A stretch of DNA of 64,000 bases, from the NCBI RefSeq assembly GCF_030161115.1, contig NZ_BSPQ01000002.1, positions 480,003 to 544,002 on the forward strand. The letters run 5' to 3'. The notes beneath the pieces are model-generated. The model searched no databases and was not told the origin of the DNA. It was given only the letters and a program-made list of their open reading frames with translations. Source of the DNA: Psychromonas marina. GTDB lineage: Bacteria; Pseudomonadota; Gammaproteobacteria; Enterobacterales; Psychromonadaceae. The position numbers and the translations under genes were made by a program. Positions 9,355-18,365 of the stretch are shown piece after piece. Each line of letters begins with the position of its first letter. The first letter of the stretch is position 1.

Positions 9355-10245
9355 CTATTCTTTTACGCCCCCCAACATGATCCCTTTGTTAAACGATTTT
9401 TGTACCCACGGATAAACAAGCAATACTGGAATAATTGACAGCACCATAATTGCTGAGCTCACTGTTTCAAATGAGTACGCAGAGGTTATTAACGAGCTTG
9501 CAAAGGTATCATCATCACTTAACTGAGTGATTATTTGACGTAAATACACTTGCAAAGGGATTTTTTCTTCATCTCTTAATAAGATCATTGCCCAGAAGAA
9601 ACCGTTCCAGCGTGAAACGATACAAAACAGGGTAATGGTGGCAATAGCCGGTTTCGCCAGTGGAATGAATACTTGCCATAACACTTGGAAATCATTGGCG
9701 CCATCCATACGAGCAGCCTCTTCAAATGAAGCCGGTACAGCTTCAAAGAAGTTTCTTAACAGGATGATATTGAACGCGTTACAGGCAAAGCCGATAATGA
9801 TACCGAAGTAGCTATCGAGTAATCCTAAATCTCTCATGTTCAAGAAAAATGGGATCATGCCGGCATTGAACCACATGGTGAAAGCAATCATCATATTCCA
9901 ATATTTACGGCCCGCTAACTGCGGTCGAGATAGTGCGTAAGCACATGGAATAATGAACAGTAGGCTGGTTAATGTTCCGCCAACGGTATAGATGAATGTA
10001 TTTCTGTATGATGTCCAGAATGCGGGATCAAACACCACCATTTCATAGGCCGCCACGGTAAAATCTACCGGAGTAAGGAAAACTTTACCGGCTGTTACCG
10101 CATCGCCTAAACTGAAAGACAAAGAGGCAACGTAGATAAACGGGTAGAGCGTACTTGCTGTAAACATCGCGATTAAGAACATATTCAAATAGACAAACGC
10201 TTTATCGCCTTTTGAATACAAGTTCATATTTTCTTTAAAACTCAT
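9355..10245 (-). CDS. ABC importer permease, AlgM2/YtcP type
   Basis: Inner-membrane permease of 296 residues with six predicted membrane segments. The cytoplasmic EAA loop that docks the ATPase is clear (EEAARMDGANDFQVLWQ). It belongs to the carbohydrate CUT1 group; its length equals AlgM2 of the Sphingomonas alginate importer (about 293). AAGGAAATATT precedes the ATG. It is separated from the other permease gene by 9 bp, and the binding protein gene follows about 100 bp later. Confidence 0.88.
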   Translation of the reverse strand: MSFKENMNLYSKGDKAFVYLNMFLIAMFTASTLYPFIYVASLSFSLGDAVTAGKVFLTPVDFTVAAYEMVVFDPAFWTSYRNTFIYTVGGTLTSLLFIIPCAYALSRPQLAGRKYWNMMIAFTMWFNAGMIPFFLNMRDLGLLDSYFGIIIGFACNAFNIILLRNFFEAVPASFEEAARMDGANDFQVLWQVFIPLAKPAIATITLFCIVSRWNGFFWAMILLRDEEKIPLQVYLRQIITQLSDDDTFASSLITSAYSFETVSSAIMVLSIIPVLLVYPWVQKSFNKGIMLGGVKE

Positions 10246-10254
10246 AATATTTCC

Positions 10255-11214
10255 TTACCAAAGAGACGTTTTAGAAACGCGCTTACTGATTGTGTTAGCA
10301 GTAATCACAAGTAAAAATGCAATAACAGCGTTGAATAACCCTGCTGCAGCGGCTAAATCATATTGTGCAGCTTGTAGACCTTGACGATAAATAAAGGTAC
10401 TTATTACGTCTGCCGTCTCGTAGGTTGCTGGTTGATAGAGCATGATAATCATCTCAAAACCGACCTCAAGAATGTTACCAATCTTAATAATCAACATGAT
10501 TAAAATGGTCGGTAATATGCAAGGAATGGTTATTTTGTACATCATTTGAAAACGTGAAGCGCCGTCAACCACCGCTGATTCATAAAGTGATGGGCTAACG
10601 CCTGCCACTGCCGCTAAGAATACAATTGAACCAAAACCTGCTTCTTGCCAAATACCGGTGCCGACGAAGATAGTGCGGAACCATTCAGGCTTAGTTAAGA
10701 AATAGACCGAGTCAAAACCCATTGCATTTAGCATCAAGTTGATAACACCGGTGGAAGGGGCAAACGCGGTAATAACAATACCTGCAATGATTACTGCCGA
10801 AATAAAATGCGGTAAGTAAACAATCGTTTGGGCTGTTTTCTTAAACTTAGGGTTGATTATTTCGTTAAACATTAACGCTAAGATAATGGGTATTGGGAAA
10901 CCAAAAATCAGGCTCGCTCCACTTATCATGACCGTGTTTTGAATCGCACGAATGAATTGGTCGTTATTGAACAAGGTATAAAAATGTTCAAGACCTACCC
11001 AAGGGCTAGACGTAATACCTTTAAAAACGCTGTAGTCTTTAAAAGCAATTTGTAAGCCGTACATCGGCTTATAAAGAAACACGATAAACCAAATAATGGT
11101 CGGTAATAACATCAGATAAAGTTGCCACTCTTTTCTTAAGTGTTTAACAACTCTTCTTGATTTGACCAATAGCATGGGCTCTGGTGTGCTTAGTGAATGA
11201 TTTATATCTTCCAT
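10255..11214 (-). CDS. ABC importer permease, AlgM1/LplB type
   Basis: Second permease subunit. I place the start at ATG 11214 (MEDINHSL), preceded by TAGAGAATATT; the frame is open to 11247 but that would overlap the ATPase gene. The 319-residue protein has an N-terminal cytoplasmic tail, membrane segments from about residue 33 and an EAA loop YESAVVDGASRFQMMYK. LplB/YteP/AlgM1 permeases pair with AlgM2-type partners to import large oligosaccharides such as oligouronides. Confidence 0.88.
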   Translation of the reverse strand: MEDINHSLSTPEPMLLVKSRRVVKHLRKEWQLYLMLLPTIIWFIVFLYKPMYGLQIAFKDYSVFKGITSSPWVGLEHFYTLFNNDQFIRAIQNTVMISGASLIFGFPIPIILALMFNEIINPKFKKTAQTIVYLPHFISAVIIAGIVITAFAPSTGVINLMLNAMGFDSVYFLTKPEWFRTIFVGTGIWQEAGFGSIVFLAAVAGVSPSLYESAVVDGASRFQMMYKITIPCILPTILIMLIIKIGNILEVGFEMIIMLYQPATYETADVISTFIYRQGLQAAQYDLAAAAGLFNAVIAFLLVITANTISKRVSKTSLW

Positions 11215-11227
11215 AATATTCTCTAAC

Positions 11228-12322
11228 CTATTTGTTATCGGCTGCAATCATTGCGTTTGTTGTTTTTTTATCAAACACGGTGATGGCATTTTGACGGAAA
11301 TAAAGTTTATTTAAGCTCTCTAAATGAGTCAGTTGACCATGTGTTTCAACCTTAATCACAAATGGCTTACCTAAGAACTTACAATGCAACAACGCTTCTG
11401 AGCCGAGTGTTTCTACTAAGTCAATGCTGACATTGATAGCAGAAGCATTTTCAGTTGGCTCAATATCGATATACTCAGGGCGAATACCAATGATAATCTC
11501 CTCTCCATTGCTCAATTGGCTAAGAGTTGGTAGTAAACAACGTTGACCTTCAAACAATGCATAACAACCGGCGTCACTAACTTCTGCCGTCGCTTCGATT
11601 AAGTTCATGGGTGGTGAACCGATAAATGTGGCAACAAACGTATTTGCCGGGCTATTAAATAGCTCCATCGGCGTACCCACTTGCTCTATTTTACCGTTGC
11701 TCATGACCACAATACGGTCTGCCAATGTCATTGCTTCTACTTGGTCATGGGTAACGTAAACACTGGTCACGCCAAGACGTTTATGAAGCTGTTTGATTTC
11801 AGCACGCATTTGCGTTCTTAGTTTTGCATCTAAGTTAGAGAGGGGTTCATCGAATAAAAATACTTTTGGATGGCGTACGATTGCACGGCCCATGGCAACA
11901 CGTTGACGTTGACCACCAGAAAGATCTGCTGGGCGTCGCTCAAGAAGCGGTGTTAGCTCAAGCGTTTCAGCTACCTCTGTCACTATTTTACGAATCTCAT
12001 CTTTTGGCACTTTACGAATACGTAAACCAAATGCGATGTTATCAGCGACCGTTAGGTGTGGGTAAAGTGCATAATTTTGAAACACCATCGCGACGTCTCT
12101 GTCTTTTGGTGCAACATCATTAATAACGCGCTCTGCGATACTTACTTCTCCACCACTAATCTCCTCTAGTCCAGCAAGCATTCTAAGCGTTGTGGACTTG
12201 CCACAACCAGAAGGCCCAACAAGTACAACGAACTCTTTTGGTTTAACTTCTAGGTTTATACCTTGAACAACAGTTACGTCTCCGTAACTTTTCACCAGGT
12301 TTTTAAGTTTCACTGTTGACAT
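11228..12322 (-). CDS. ABC importer ATPase, UgpC/MsmK/AlgS type
   Basis: Nucleotide-binding subunit of 364 residues (AlgS is 363). Walker A GPSGCGKST is at 36-44, the signature LSGGQ at 134-138 and Walker B VFLFDEP at 154-160; a C-terminal regulatory TOBE domain follows. It is the first gene of the minus-strand operon ATPase-permease-permease-binding protein. A KdgR-like operator lies 132 bp upstream at 12454-12468, so uronate-responsive control is expected. Confidence 0.92.
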   Translation of the reverse strand: MSTVKLKNLVKSYGDVTVVQGINLEVKPKEFVVLVGPSGCGKSTTLRMLAGLEEISGGEVSIAERVINDVAPKDRDVAMVFQNYALYPHLTVADNIAFGLRIRKVPKDEIRKIVTEVAETLELTPLLERRPADLSGGQRQRVAMGRAIVRHPKVFLFDEPLSNLDAKLRTQMRAEIKQLHKRLGVTSVYVTHDQVEAMTLADRIVVMSNGKIEQVGTPMELFNSPANTFVATFIGSPPMNLIEATAEVSDAGCYALFEGQRCLLPTLSQLSNGEEIIIGIRPEYIDIEPTENASAINVSIDLVETLGSEALLHCKFLGKPFVIKVETHGQLTHLESLNKLYFRQNAITVFDKKTTNAMIAADNK

Positions 12323-12453
12323 ATTTATCTCTACTCCATCAAAGATTGGAAAGGTTTAGTTTTTAGGTTTTAAATATTTATCGCTAATAATATGCATTTA
12401 TTAAACGCTAACAGAGTATAAAAAGTAAACTGCAACGGGCCTTTTGTGTAAAC

Positions 12454-12468
12454 TGAATCACTGTTTCA
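12454..12468. promoter_or_regulatory. KdgR-type operator, ABC operon side
   Basis: TGAATCACTGTTTCA is an imperfect palindrome matching the KdgR pattern TGAAAC-N3-GTTTCA with one mismatch. It lies 132 bp before the importer ATPase start. Confidence 0.6.
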
Positions 12469-12827
12469 TTTTTATTGTGGTATTTTTTGTGGTGTTGGTC
12501 TCTGTTTTGTAAATTATCTTTATGATATTTATTTTTGTAATCAAAGAAGGGCTAGTCATTACTTAAGGTCTTTTCAAAATATTAGGTGGCGGCGATTGTG
12601 CGATGTGAGTGTTGCCGCCTAAAGCCACATTAGGCTTTATTGTTATTCCATAGAAAGTTAAAGGGTACAGGTCGTTTTTTGTTGTGTTTTTATTACCTAT
12701 TATAAAAACGGCTAAGCCGTTAATTACTCGCTTATGCTGGTGCCTAGCCACTGTTTCAGTCGATAGTCGTTGTTCATTACGTTGAAGTGCTAAGAGGGTT
12801 TAACCTGTTTTTATAATAATTGCGCTG

Positions 12828-12852
12828 TTTTATGAAACGGCGTTTCATAAAA
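12828..12852. promoter_or_regulatory. KdgR-type operator upstream of kduD
   Basis: TTTTATGAAACG and CGTTTCATAAAA form a perfect 12-bp inverted repeat around a single G. The core matches the published enterobacterial KdgR box (AATRAAAYRNYRTTTYATT). It ends 94 bp before kduD. Confidence 0.8.
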
Positions 12853-12946
12853 AGGTTGAGTTTTTGTAATTGTTGTGTATATTTGACGTATCGCTAATAA
12901 TTACATTGAAAATAATTAACTAATTCTCTAATGAGGAGAAATGTAA

Positions 12947-13708
12947 ATGATGAATAACGCATTAAATTTGCAAGGTAAAGTCGCTATTGTGACTGGCTGT
13001 GATACTGGTTTGGGTCAAGGAATGGCAATTGGTTTAGCGGAAGCTGGCTGTCAGGTAGTTGGAATCAACTATATTGAACCAGCGGAAACGATTGAAAAAA
13101 TGAATACGGCAGGGCATACCTTTTTAGATGTGCGTGCAAACTTGCTTAAGCAAGATGATATCCCGCGTATCATTGAAGAAACACTTGCTGCCTTCGGTAA
13201 AGTAGATATTTTAGTAAATAATGCCGGCATTATTCGTCGTGAGGATGCGTTAGAATTCTCTGAACAAAATTGGGATGACGTAATGAATATCAATTCTAAA
13301 ACGGTATTCTTTATGTCACAGGCTGTTGCAAAACAATTTATTGCACAGGGCAATGGCGGTAAAATTATTAATATTGCTTCTATGCTCTCTTTCCAAGGTG
13401 GTATCCGCGTACCTTCTTATACTGCATCAAAAAGTGCGGTGATGGGCATCACTCGTGCGATGGCTAATGAGTGGGCAAAACATAATATCAATGTTAATGC
13501 CATTGCCCCTGGTTATATGGCAACCAACAATACAGAAGCGTTGCGCGCTGATGCTGATCGTAATGCTGCGATTCTTGAACGTATCCCTGCTAATCGCTGG
13601 GGCACGCCTGCTGATGTTGCCGGACCTTGTGTTTTCTTAGCGTCAAATGCTGCTGATTATATTAATGGTTACACAATTGCAGTAGATGGTGGTTGGCTAG
13701 CTCGCTAA
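12947..13708 (+). CDS. kduD: KduD-type reductase, first copy
   Basis: Short-chain dehydrogenase of 253 residues. KduD/DhuD enzymes reduce 2,5-diketo-3-deoxygluconate to 2-keto-3-deoxygluconate with NAD(P)H. The cofactor motif TGCDTGLG is at 16-23, NNAG at 91-94 and the active-site YTASK at 158-162. GAGGAG lies 8 bp upstream of the ATG. It is about 91% identical (about 230 of 253 residues) to the second copy at 16650. KdgK and Eda genes follow on the same strand after a hairpin, so this unit covers the late steps of uronate breakdown. Confidence 0.93.
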   Translation: MMNNALNLQGKVAIVTGCDTGLGQGMAIGLAEAGCQVVGINYIEPAETIEKMNTAGHTFLDVRANLLKQDDIPRIIEETLAAFGKVDILVNNAGIIRREDALEFSEQNWDDVMNINSKTVFFMSQAVAKQFIAQGNGGKIINIASMLSFQGGIRVPSYTASKSAVMGITRAMANEWAKHNINVNAIAPGYMATNNTEALRADADRNAAILERIPANRWGTPADVAGPCVFLASNAADYINGYTIAVDGGWLAR

Positions 13709-13731
13709 AAATTTGGCGTAATATGATAAGG

Positions 13732-13770
13732 ATGAACACTCCATTAAATCATGGCGATGTTCATTTCTTT
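13732..13770 (+). terminator. hairpin between kduD and kdgK
   Basis: ATGAACA (13732-13738) pairs with TGTTCAT (13758-13764), with an inner CCAT...ATGG pair, followed by TTCTTT. It could reduce transcription into kdgK rather than fully stop it; the poly-T tract is weak. Confidence 0.4.
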
Positions 13771-13850
13771 CATATCAAGACTTATTTTAAATGTCATTGT
13801 TATCGGTTTGTTTTTCCGATCTTAATGAAACGAAGTAAAAGGGTAATTTT

Positions 13851-14780
13851 ATGACTTCTGTAACCCGTATCGCTGTGATTGGCGAATGCATGGTTGAATT
13901 AAATAAAAATTTGAATGCGCTAGAGCAGAGTTTCGGCGGCGATACGTTAAATACGGCTGTCTATTTATCGAGGCTGACCCAGCAACAAGGGATATCTACT
14001 TCTTATATCAGCGCATTAGGGCATGATCCCTTCAGTGCTGAAATGTTGCGTGCGTGGAATGAAGAGGGGATAGACACTGATTTAGTGAAGCTCTCAGAAC
14101 ATAAGCTACCTGGTATGTATGCGATTGAAACTGCTGAAGATGGTGAACGAAGCTTTTTTTATTGGCGTAATGATTCGGCTGCAAAGTATTGGCTAAAAGA
14201 GCGTGATCTTGTCGCCTTAACACAACAGTTGCGTGACTATGGCATGATCTACCTTAGTGGTATTAGTTTCGCAATTTTGTCTTATACGTGTCGAGAAGTA
14301 TTAATTAACATGCTCACCATTTGTCGAAAAAGTGGCGTGAAAATAGTGTTTGATAATAACTACCGCCCGGCATTATGGGAAAGTATCGAAGCAGCCCAAA
14401 CCTGTTATCAACAAATTTTAGCGATTACTGATATTGCATTTCTGACCTTTGATGATGAACAAATGCTCTATGGTGATGATAACGAGCAGCAAGCGATCGA
14501 ACGTACACAAGCACTTGGTGTAAAAGAGATTGTCATTAAACGCGGCGAGCAAGATTGTTATGTCGTGATGGCAGATTCGATGATCAGCGTTGCACCGCAT
14601 TATATTGATAATGTTGTTGATACAACAGCCGCAGGTGACTCTTTCAGTGCTGGGTATTTAGCGAAAAGGCTATTAGGTGGAACACCTGAAGCATCAGCAT
14701 TGGCCGGGCATACTTTAGCTGGCACTGTGATACAACATCGTGGCGCGGTGATTTCAGTTGATAAAATGCCGACTATTTAA
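13851..14780 (+). CDS. kdgK: 2-dehydro-3-deoxygluconokinase
   Basis: PfkB-family sugar kinase of 309 residues that phosphorylates 2-keto-3-deoxygluconate (KDG) to KDPG. The N-terminal glycine pair motif (SFGGDTLNTAVYLSRL, about 27-42) and the C-terminal DTTAAGD (257-263, with Asp263 as the base) are both present. It is immediately followed by eda: the stop codon lies only 11 bp before the eda start. The specific KDG assignment rests on this pairing with an aldolase gene and on kduD upstream. Confidence 0.92.
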   Translation: MTSVTRIAVIGECMVELNKNLNALEQSFGGDTLNTAVYLSRLTQQQGISTSYISALGHDPFSAEMLRAWNEEGIDTDLVKLSEHKLPGMYAIETAEDGERSFFYWRNDSAAKYWLKERDLVALTQQLRDYGMIYLSGISFAILSYTCREVLINMLTICRKSGVKIVFDNNYRPALWESIEAAQTCYQQILAITDIAFLTFDDEQMLYGDDNEQQAIERTQALGVKEIVIKRGEQDCYVVMADSMISVAPHYIDNVVDTTAAGDSFSAGYLAKRLLGGTPEASALAGHTLAGTVIQHRGAVISVDKMPTI

Positions 14781-14791
14781 TGGAGATTAAA

Positions 14792-15415
14792 ATGAAAACC
14801 TTGAACCAAAGATTATCTGAAATAAAAATTGTACCTGTTATTGCGATTAAAGATGCTGCCAAAGCGGCTAAGTTAGCCGAAGTCTTATGTGAAAATGGTT
14901 TACCCTGTGCAGAAGTTACGTTTAGAACAGAGCAAGCTGCCGATGCCATTAAAGCGATGCGTCGTGCTTTTCCTGATATGTTAATCGGATCGGGAACAGT
15001 GTTAACCACTGCGCAGGTTGATCAATCAATCGAAGCTGGGGTTGATTTTGTTGTTAGTCCTGGGTTTAACCCAACGACAGTTAAATACTGTCAACAACGT
15101 AATATTACGATTATTCCCGGTATCAATAACCCAAGTCTTGTTGAGCAAGCAATTAAAATGGGGCTAGATACGGTTAAATTCTTTCCTGCGGAACCCTCTG
15201 GTGGCACAGCAATGCTAAAATCATTGGCTGCCGTTTACCCAGTTAGTTTTATGCCAACGGGTGGAATTAATCCAAGCAATGTGAATGATTATTTATCTAT
15301 CCCTAGTGTGCTTGCCTGTGGTGGGACTTGGATGATACCGAATGATCTGATTGATAATGAACAGTGGGATGAACTGGCTATTTTAATTCGTGAAGTAGCA
15401 AGCATTATTGCATGA
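14792..15415 (+). CDS. eda: KDPG/KHG aldolase
   Basis: Class I aldolase that splits 2-keto-3-deoxy-6-phosphogluconate into pyruvate and glyceraldehyde 3-phosphate. Start at 14792 is fixed by ATGGAGATTAAA just before it; the frame is open 12 bp further. The 207-residue protein has the Schiff-base lysine in VKFFPAEP (residue 129) and the AEVTFRT block with Glu41 and Arg45. It closes the kdgK-eda unit and connects the uronate pathway to glycolysis. Confidence 0.95.
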   Translation: MKTLNQRLSEIKIVPVIAIKDAAKAAKLAEVLCENGLPCAEVTFRTEQAADAIKAMRRAFPDMLIGSGTVLTTAQVDQSIEAGVDFVVSPGFNPTTVKYCQQRNITIIPGINNPSLVEQAIKMGLDTVKFFPAEPSGGTAMLKSLAAVYPVSFMPTGGINPSNVNDYLSIPSVLACGGTWMIPNDLIDNEQWDELAILIREVASIIA

Positions 15416-15594
15416 TGTGAGAGCCATTGAACTTTTAAGTTGCTTTGCATAAAACTTCAACTGAAAAAATCAGTGGCTTCTAAAGGCTGTTTATTGTTGA
15501 AGGGGATAAAGGGGCTAACGATCTTATTTAATCGAGCCCAATAAAACAGTGCACACGGCGTAATTCGACTTTATCACAAGCTAGATCATCTAAA

Positions 15595-16392
15595 TTAGCT
15601 TACTGGATAATGCGGGTATCCCAATTGAGATGAAATATTTTTACCTGCTTGGTGTAAAAGGTTTACATAATAAGGTAGGCGTTTTTCATCAAAGCGAATC
15701 GTAGGAAATGAGATTGATACACCTGCGATAACAACACCAAACTTGTCATAAATGGGCGCCGCAAGACAACGTAAGCCTGGTTCCTGTTCCTGATTATCTT
15801 CTGCATAATGCTGTGTATTGACCATTTTAAGCTCAGAAAGTAATTGCTCGGTATTTTCAAGCGTCTTCTCTGTGTGCCTAATAAATTCTACCTTTGATAA
15901 TGTCGTGCGAATAAAGGCTTCATCTCGCTCTGCTAATAATACTTTACCAATAGCGGTACTATAAAGTGGGTTACGACGTCCGATTTTTGATTGCATTCTT
16001 AAGTTATAGTTAGAGTCTATTTTATGAATATAGATAATCGACTCGTGATCTAATGCACCTAGATGTAATGCTTCATTGGTTTGTTCAGAAATAGCCTGCA
16101 TCTCTTTATCCGCCAAACTAATTAGGTCTGCGTACTCAAGTGATTGTGCGCCTAATTCGAACAACTTTAATGTTAATGAATACCTATCCGCTTCATCTTC
16201 TTGTGCGACATAACCCAGTGTCTTCATTGTTTGTAGAAATCGGTATGTTGTTGCCTTTGACATCATTAAACGTTGTGACAACTCAGAGACACCGATCTCT
16301 TTTTGATCGCCTAATGCTTGAAGAATACTGAACACTTTTAGTACTGAAGAGACCGATTCAGGCTGATTTACTTTTCCTATCATACTTCCCAT
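15595..16392 (-). CDS. kdgR: IclR-family regulator, KdgR-like
   Basis: A 265-residue IclR-type repressor: winged helix-turn-helix at about residues 14-70 (SVLKVFSILQAL, then SELSQRLMMSKATTYRFLQ) and a C-terminal effector domain. KdgR of enterobacteria, also IclR family, responds to KDG and represses uronate genes. Here it lies in the middle of the uronate locus and four KdgR-like palindromes occur ahead of the units around it, which makes it the likely regulator. It is divergent from the second kduD. The symbol is by context and family, not by sequence identity. Confidence 0.8.
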   Translation of the reverse strand: MGSMIGKVNQPESVSSVLKVFSILQALGDQKEIGVSELSQRLMMSKATTYRFLQTMKTLGYVAQEDEADRYSLTLKLFELGAQSLEYADLISLADKEMQAISEQTNEALHLGALDHESIIYIHKIDSNYNLRMQSKIGRRNPLYSTAIGKVLLAERDEAFIRTTLSKVEFIRHTEKTLENTEQLLSELKMVNTQHYAEDNQEQEPGLRCLAAPIYDKFGVVIAGVSISFPTIRFDEKRLPYYVNLLHQAGKNISSQLGYPHYPVS

Positions 16393-16412
16393 ATTTCACT
16401 CTATTATGTTGT

Positions 16413-16425
16413 ATTGTATTACAAT
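16413..16425. promoter_or_regulatory. palindrome ahead of the regulator gene
   Basis: ATTGTA-T-TACAAT is a perfect 6-bp inverted repeat about 20 bp before the regulator start. It differs from the KdgR-like boxes, so it may be part of the promoter or a site for another factor. Confidence 0.35.
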
Positions 16426-16536
16426 TATGCACATTATCCCTTGCGAAACAAATTTTATAGTGTTTTTATGAAGTGTTTTTTAAAAACATTAGACATGAAA
16501 GGGTGCAAGGCAAGTAAAATAGCGGGATCTAATTAT

Positions 16537-16551
16537 TGAAACATTGGTTCA
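16537..16551. promoter_or_regulatory. KdgR-type operator between regulator and second kduD
   Basis: TGAAACATTGGTTCA matches TGAAAC-N3-GTTTCA with one mismatch. It lies about 100 bp before the second kduD and about 145 bp before the regulator, so it may serve both. Confidence 0.65.
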
Positions 16552-16649
16552 TAAATAATTTGATGTCTTAAATTTATTTGTGTATATTAAGTGGCTCGTA
16601 GTGAGCAGGATGAATTGTTTACAGAAATGGACTCTGTTGAGGATATAGT

Positions 16650-17411
16650 ATGATTATTGACGCATTAAGTTTAAAAGGTAAAGTCGCAATTGTAACCGGT
16701 TGTGATACTGGTTTAGGGCAAGGTATGGCGCTAGGTTTAGCACAAGCTGGCTGTCAGGTTGTTGGTGTTAACTACATTGAACCAACAGAAACAATTGAAA
16801 AGATGAATGAAGCAGGTCATACCTTTTTAGATGTTCGTGCCAATCTTCTTAAGCAAGATGATATTCCTCGCATTATCGAAGAAACGATTGCTAAGTTTGG
16901 AAAAATTGATGTGTTGGTGAATAACGCCGGCATTATTCGTCGTGAAGATGCGGTTGATTTCTCTGAACAGAATTGGGATGACGTAATGAACATCAATTCT
17001 AAAACCGTATTTTTCATGTCTCAAGCCGTTGCCAAGCAGTTTATGGCACAAGGCCATGGCGGTAAAATTATTAATATCGCTTCTATGCTTTCTTTCCAAG
17101 GTGGCATCCGCGTACCTTCTTATACGGCATCAAAAAGTGCGGTAATGGGTATTACACGTGCGATGGCGAATGAGTGGGCAAAACATAATATTAATGTTAA
17201 TGCGATTGCGCCCGGTTATATGGCGACCAACAATACAGAAGCACTGCGTGCCGATGAAGCGCGTAATGCGGCAATACTTGAACGTATTCCAGCTGATCGT
17301 TGGGGTACTCCTGAAGATGTCGCGGGCCCATGTGTTTTCTTAGCTTCTAATGCGGCTAATTACATCAACGGTTATACCATCGCTGTAGATGGTGGTTGGT
17401 TAGCACGCTAA
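16650..17411 (+). CDS. kduD: KduD-type reductase, second copy
   Basis: 253 residues, about 91% identical to the copy at 12947, with the same TGCDTGLG, NNAG and YTASK motifs. Most of the 23 or so differences sit at the N-terminus and on surface positions, so both copies look functional. Many synonymous third-position changes separate the genes, so the duplication is not recent. It leads an operon with ygjV, kdgF and the RpiB-like isomerase (gaps of 28, 21 and 62 bp), so this copy is grouped with the early steps of unsaturated uronate conversion. Confidence 0.92.
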   Translation: MIIDALSLKGKVAIVTGCDTGLGQGMALGLAQAGCQVVGVNYIEPTETIEKMNEAGHTFLDVRANLLKQDDIPRIIEETIAKFGKIDVLVNNAGIIRREDAVDFSEQNWDDVMNINSKTVFFMSQAVAKQFMAQGHGGKIINIASMLSFQGGIRVPSYTASKSAVMGITRAMANEWAKHNINVNAIAPGYMATNNTEALRADEARNAAILERIPADRWGTPEDVAGPCVFLASNAANYINGYTIAVDGGWLAR

Positions 17412-17439
17412 ATAATATGCATATGACGGTGGTAAAACC

Positions 17440-17961
17440 ATGCTAGATCAGCTATTAATTGCTCAAATATTTGGTTTTATCAGCTTTATATTAGGCGTTT
17501 CAACCTTCTATCAAAAAGATGATAGAAAGTTGAAGATCTTGATGCTGATATTTAACCTTAACCATGTGGTTCACTTTTTATTATTAGGAACATTAGTGTC
17601 TGCATTAAGCGCCTTGGTTTCTGCGCTTAGAACAGCAACATCAATCTATGTTTCATCAAAGTTAGTTGCGAGTGCTTTCATTGCCGTTGGCTTGGTGATT
17701 GGGGTGTTTTTAGCGGATTCTGTTTGGGATTTGCTGCCCATTTTAGGCATGGTAATTGGCACTTATTCTATCTTTGTGTTGAAAGGCATAGCGATGAGAA
17801 TTGCGTTCCTAATGGGCTCTGTTTGTTGGTTAATCAATAATATTTTAGTCGGTTCAATCGGTGGTACTTTATTAGAAGCGACCGTCATCGTCATCAATAG
17901 CATAACCGTTTTACGCATGTTGCGTGAAGAACGTATTTTAATTGAAAATAGTAGTCATTAA
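17440..17961 (+). CDS. YgjV-family inner membrane protein
   Basis: A 173-residue hydrophobic protein with about five or six membrane segments. It resembles the YgjV (Imp-YgjV) family, whose E. coli gene lies next to uxaCA. Its function is unknown. Placement inside this operon, between kduD and kdgF, repeats an association with hexuronate genes and suggests a role in transport or membrane handling of uronates; that is inference. Confidence 0.72.
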   Translation: MLDQLLIAQIFGFISFILGVSTFYQKDDRKLKILMLIFNLNHVVHFLLLGTLVSALSALVSALRTATSIYVSSKLVASAFIAVGLVIGVFLADSVWDLLPILGMVIGTYSIFVLKGIAMRIAFLMGSVCWLINNILVGSIGGTLLEATVIVINSITVLRMLREERILIENSSH

Positions 17962-17982
17962 TTAAATTTAGGTAGGTAGCTC

Positions 17983-18303
17983 ATGTTTATATATAACAAC
18001 GATATTAAATTAGAAGATCTCGGTGCCGGTGTCTCACGTAAAGTGTTAGCACATAGCGAAAATATGATGGCCGTTGAAGTGCATTTTGAAAAAGAAGCGA
18101 TAGGTCCAATGCACTCTCATCCGCATGAACAGTTAACTTACGTGCTTTCTGGTGCGTTTGAATTCACCATTGGTGAGCAAGTGAAAATCGTGAAAGCGGG
18201 TGACACTATGTATAAAGAACCAAATATTGAACACGGTTGTGTGTGCTTAGAAGCAGGGGTACTTATTGATAACTTCACCCCGATGCGTAAAGACTTTGTT
18301 TAA
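17983..18303 (+). CDS. kdgF: KdgF, unsaturated uronate linearisation
   Basis: Small cupin of 106 residues. KdgF opens the ring of 4,5-unsaturated monouronates made by polysaccharide lyases from pectin or alginate, giving the linear 4-deoxy-5-keto sugar (DKI/DEH). The metal-binding cluster MHSHPHEQ (43-50) and the later His84 (NIEHGC) are present in a single double-stranded beta-helix. Preceded by TAGGTAGGTAGCTC. Its place between kduD and the isomerase gene fits the reaction order. Confidence 0.88.
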   Translation: MFIYNNDIKLEDLGAGVSRKVLAHSENMMAVEVHFEKEAIGPMHSHPHEQLTYVLSGAFEFTIGEQVKIVKAGDTMYKEPNIEHGCVCLEAGVLIDNFTPMRKDFV

Positions 18304-18365
18304 CTCAATAAAATTTGTTTAATGTAACTTTAATTTAAATGCAGCCACAGCTGTAGGAGAAAAAA

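Larger units (their letters stand above)
12323..12946. other. divergent control region between ABC operon and kduD
   Basis: 624 bp without a credible gene. It carries one KdgR-like site for each direction (12454-12468 and 12828-12852). Between them is a hairpin cluster: TTAGG-GGCGGC pairing with GCCGCCTAA (12581-12622) and TAAAGCC-ACATTA-GGCTTTA (12620-12639). These could be a REP-like palindrome or leader structures. Confidence 0.6.

Noticed and set aside
12563-12751. Open frame of 62 codons on the minus strand between the ABC operon and kduD
   Set aside because: It overlaps the hairpin cluster in the control region, has no recognisable similarity and no convincing start.
13826-13840. Fifth KdgR-like site before kdgK (TGAAACGAAGTAAAA)
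   Set aside because: Only the left half matches; the right half lacks the GTTTCA arm.
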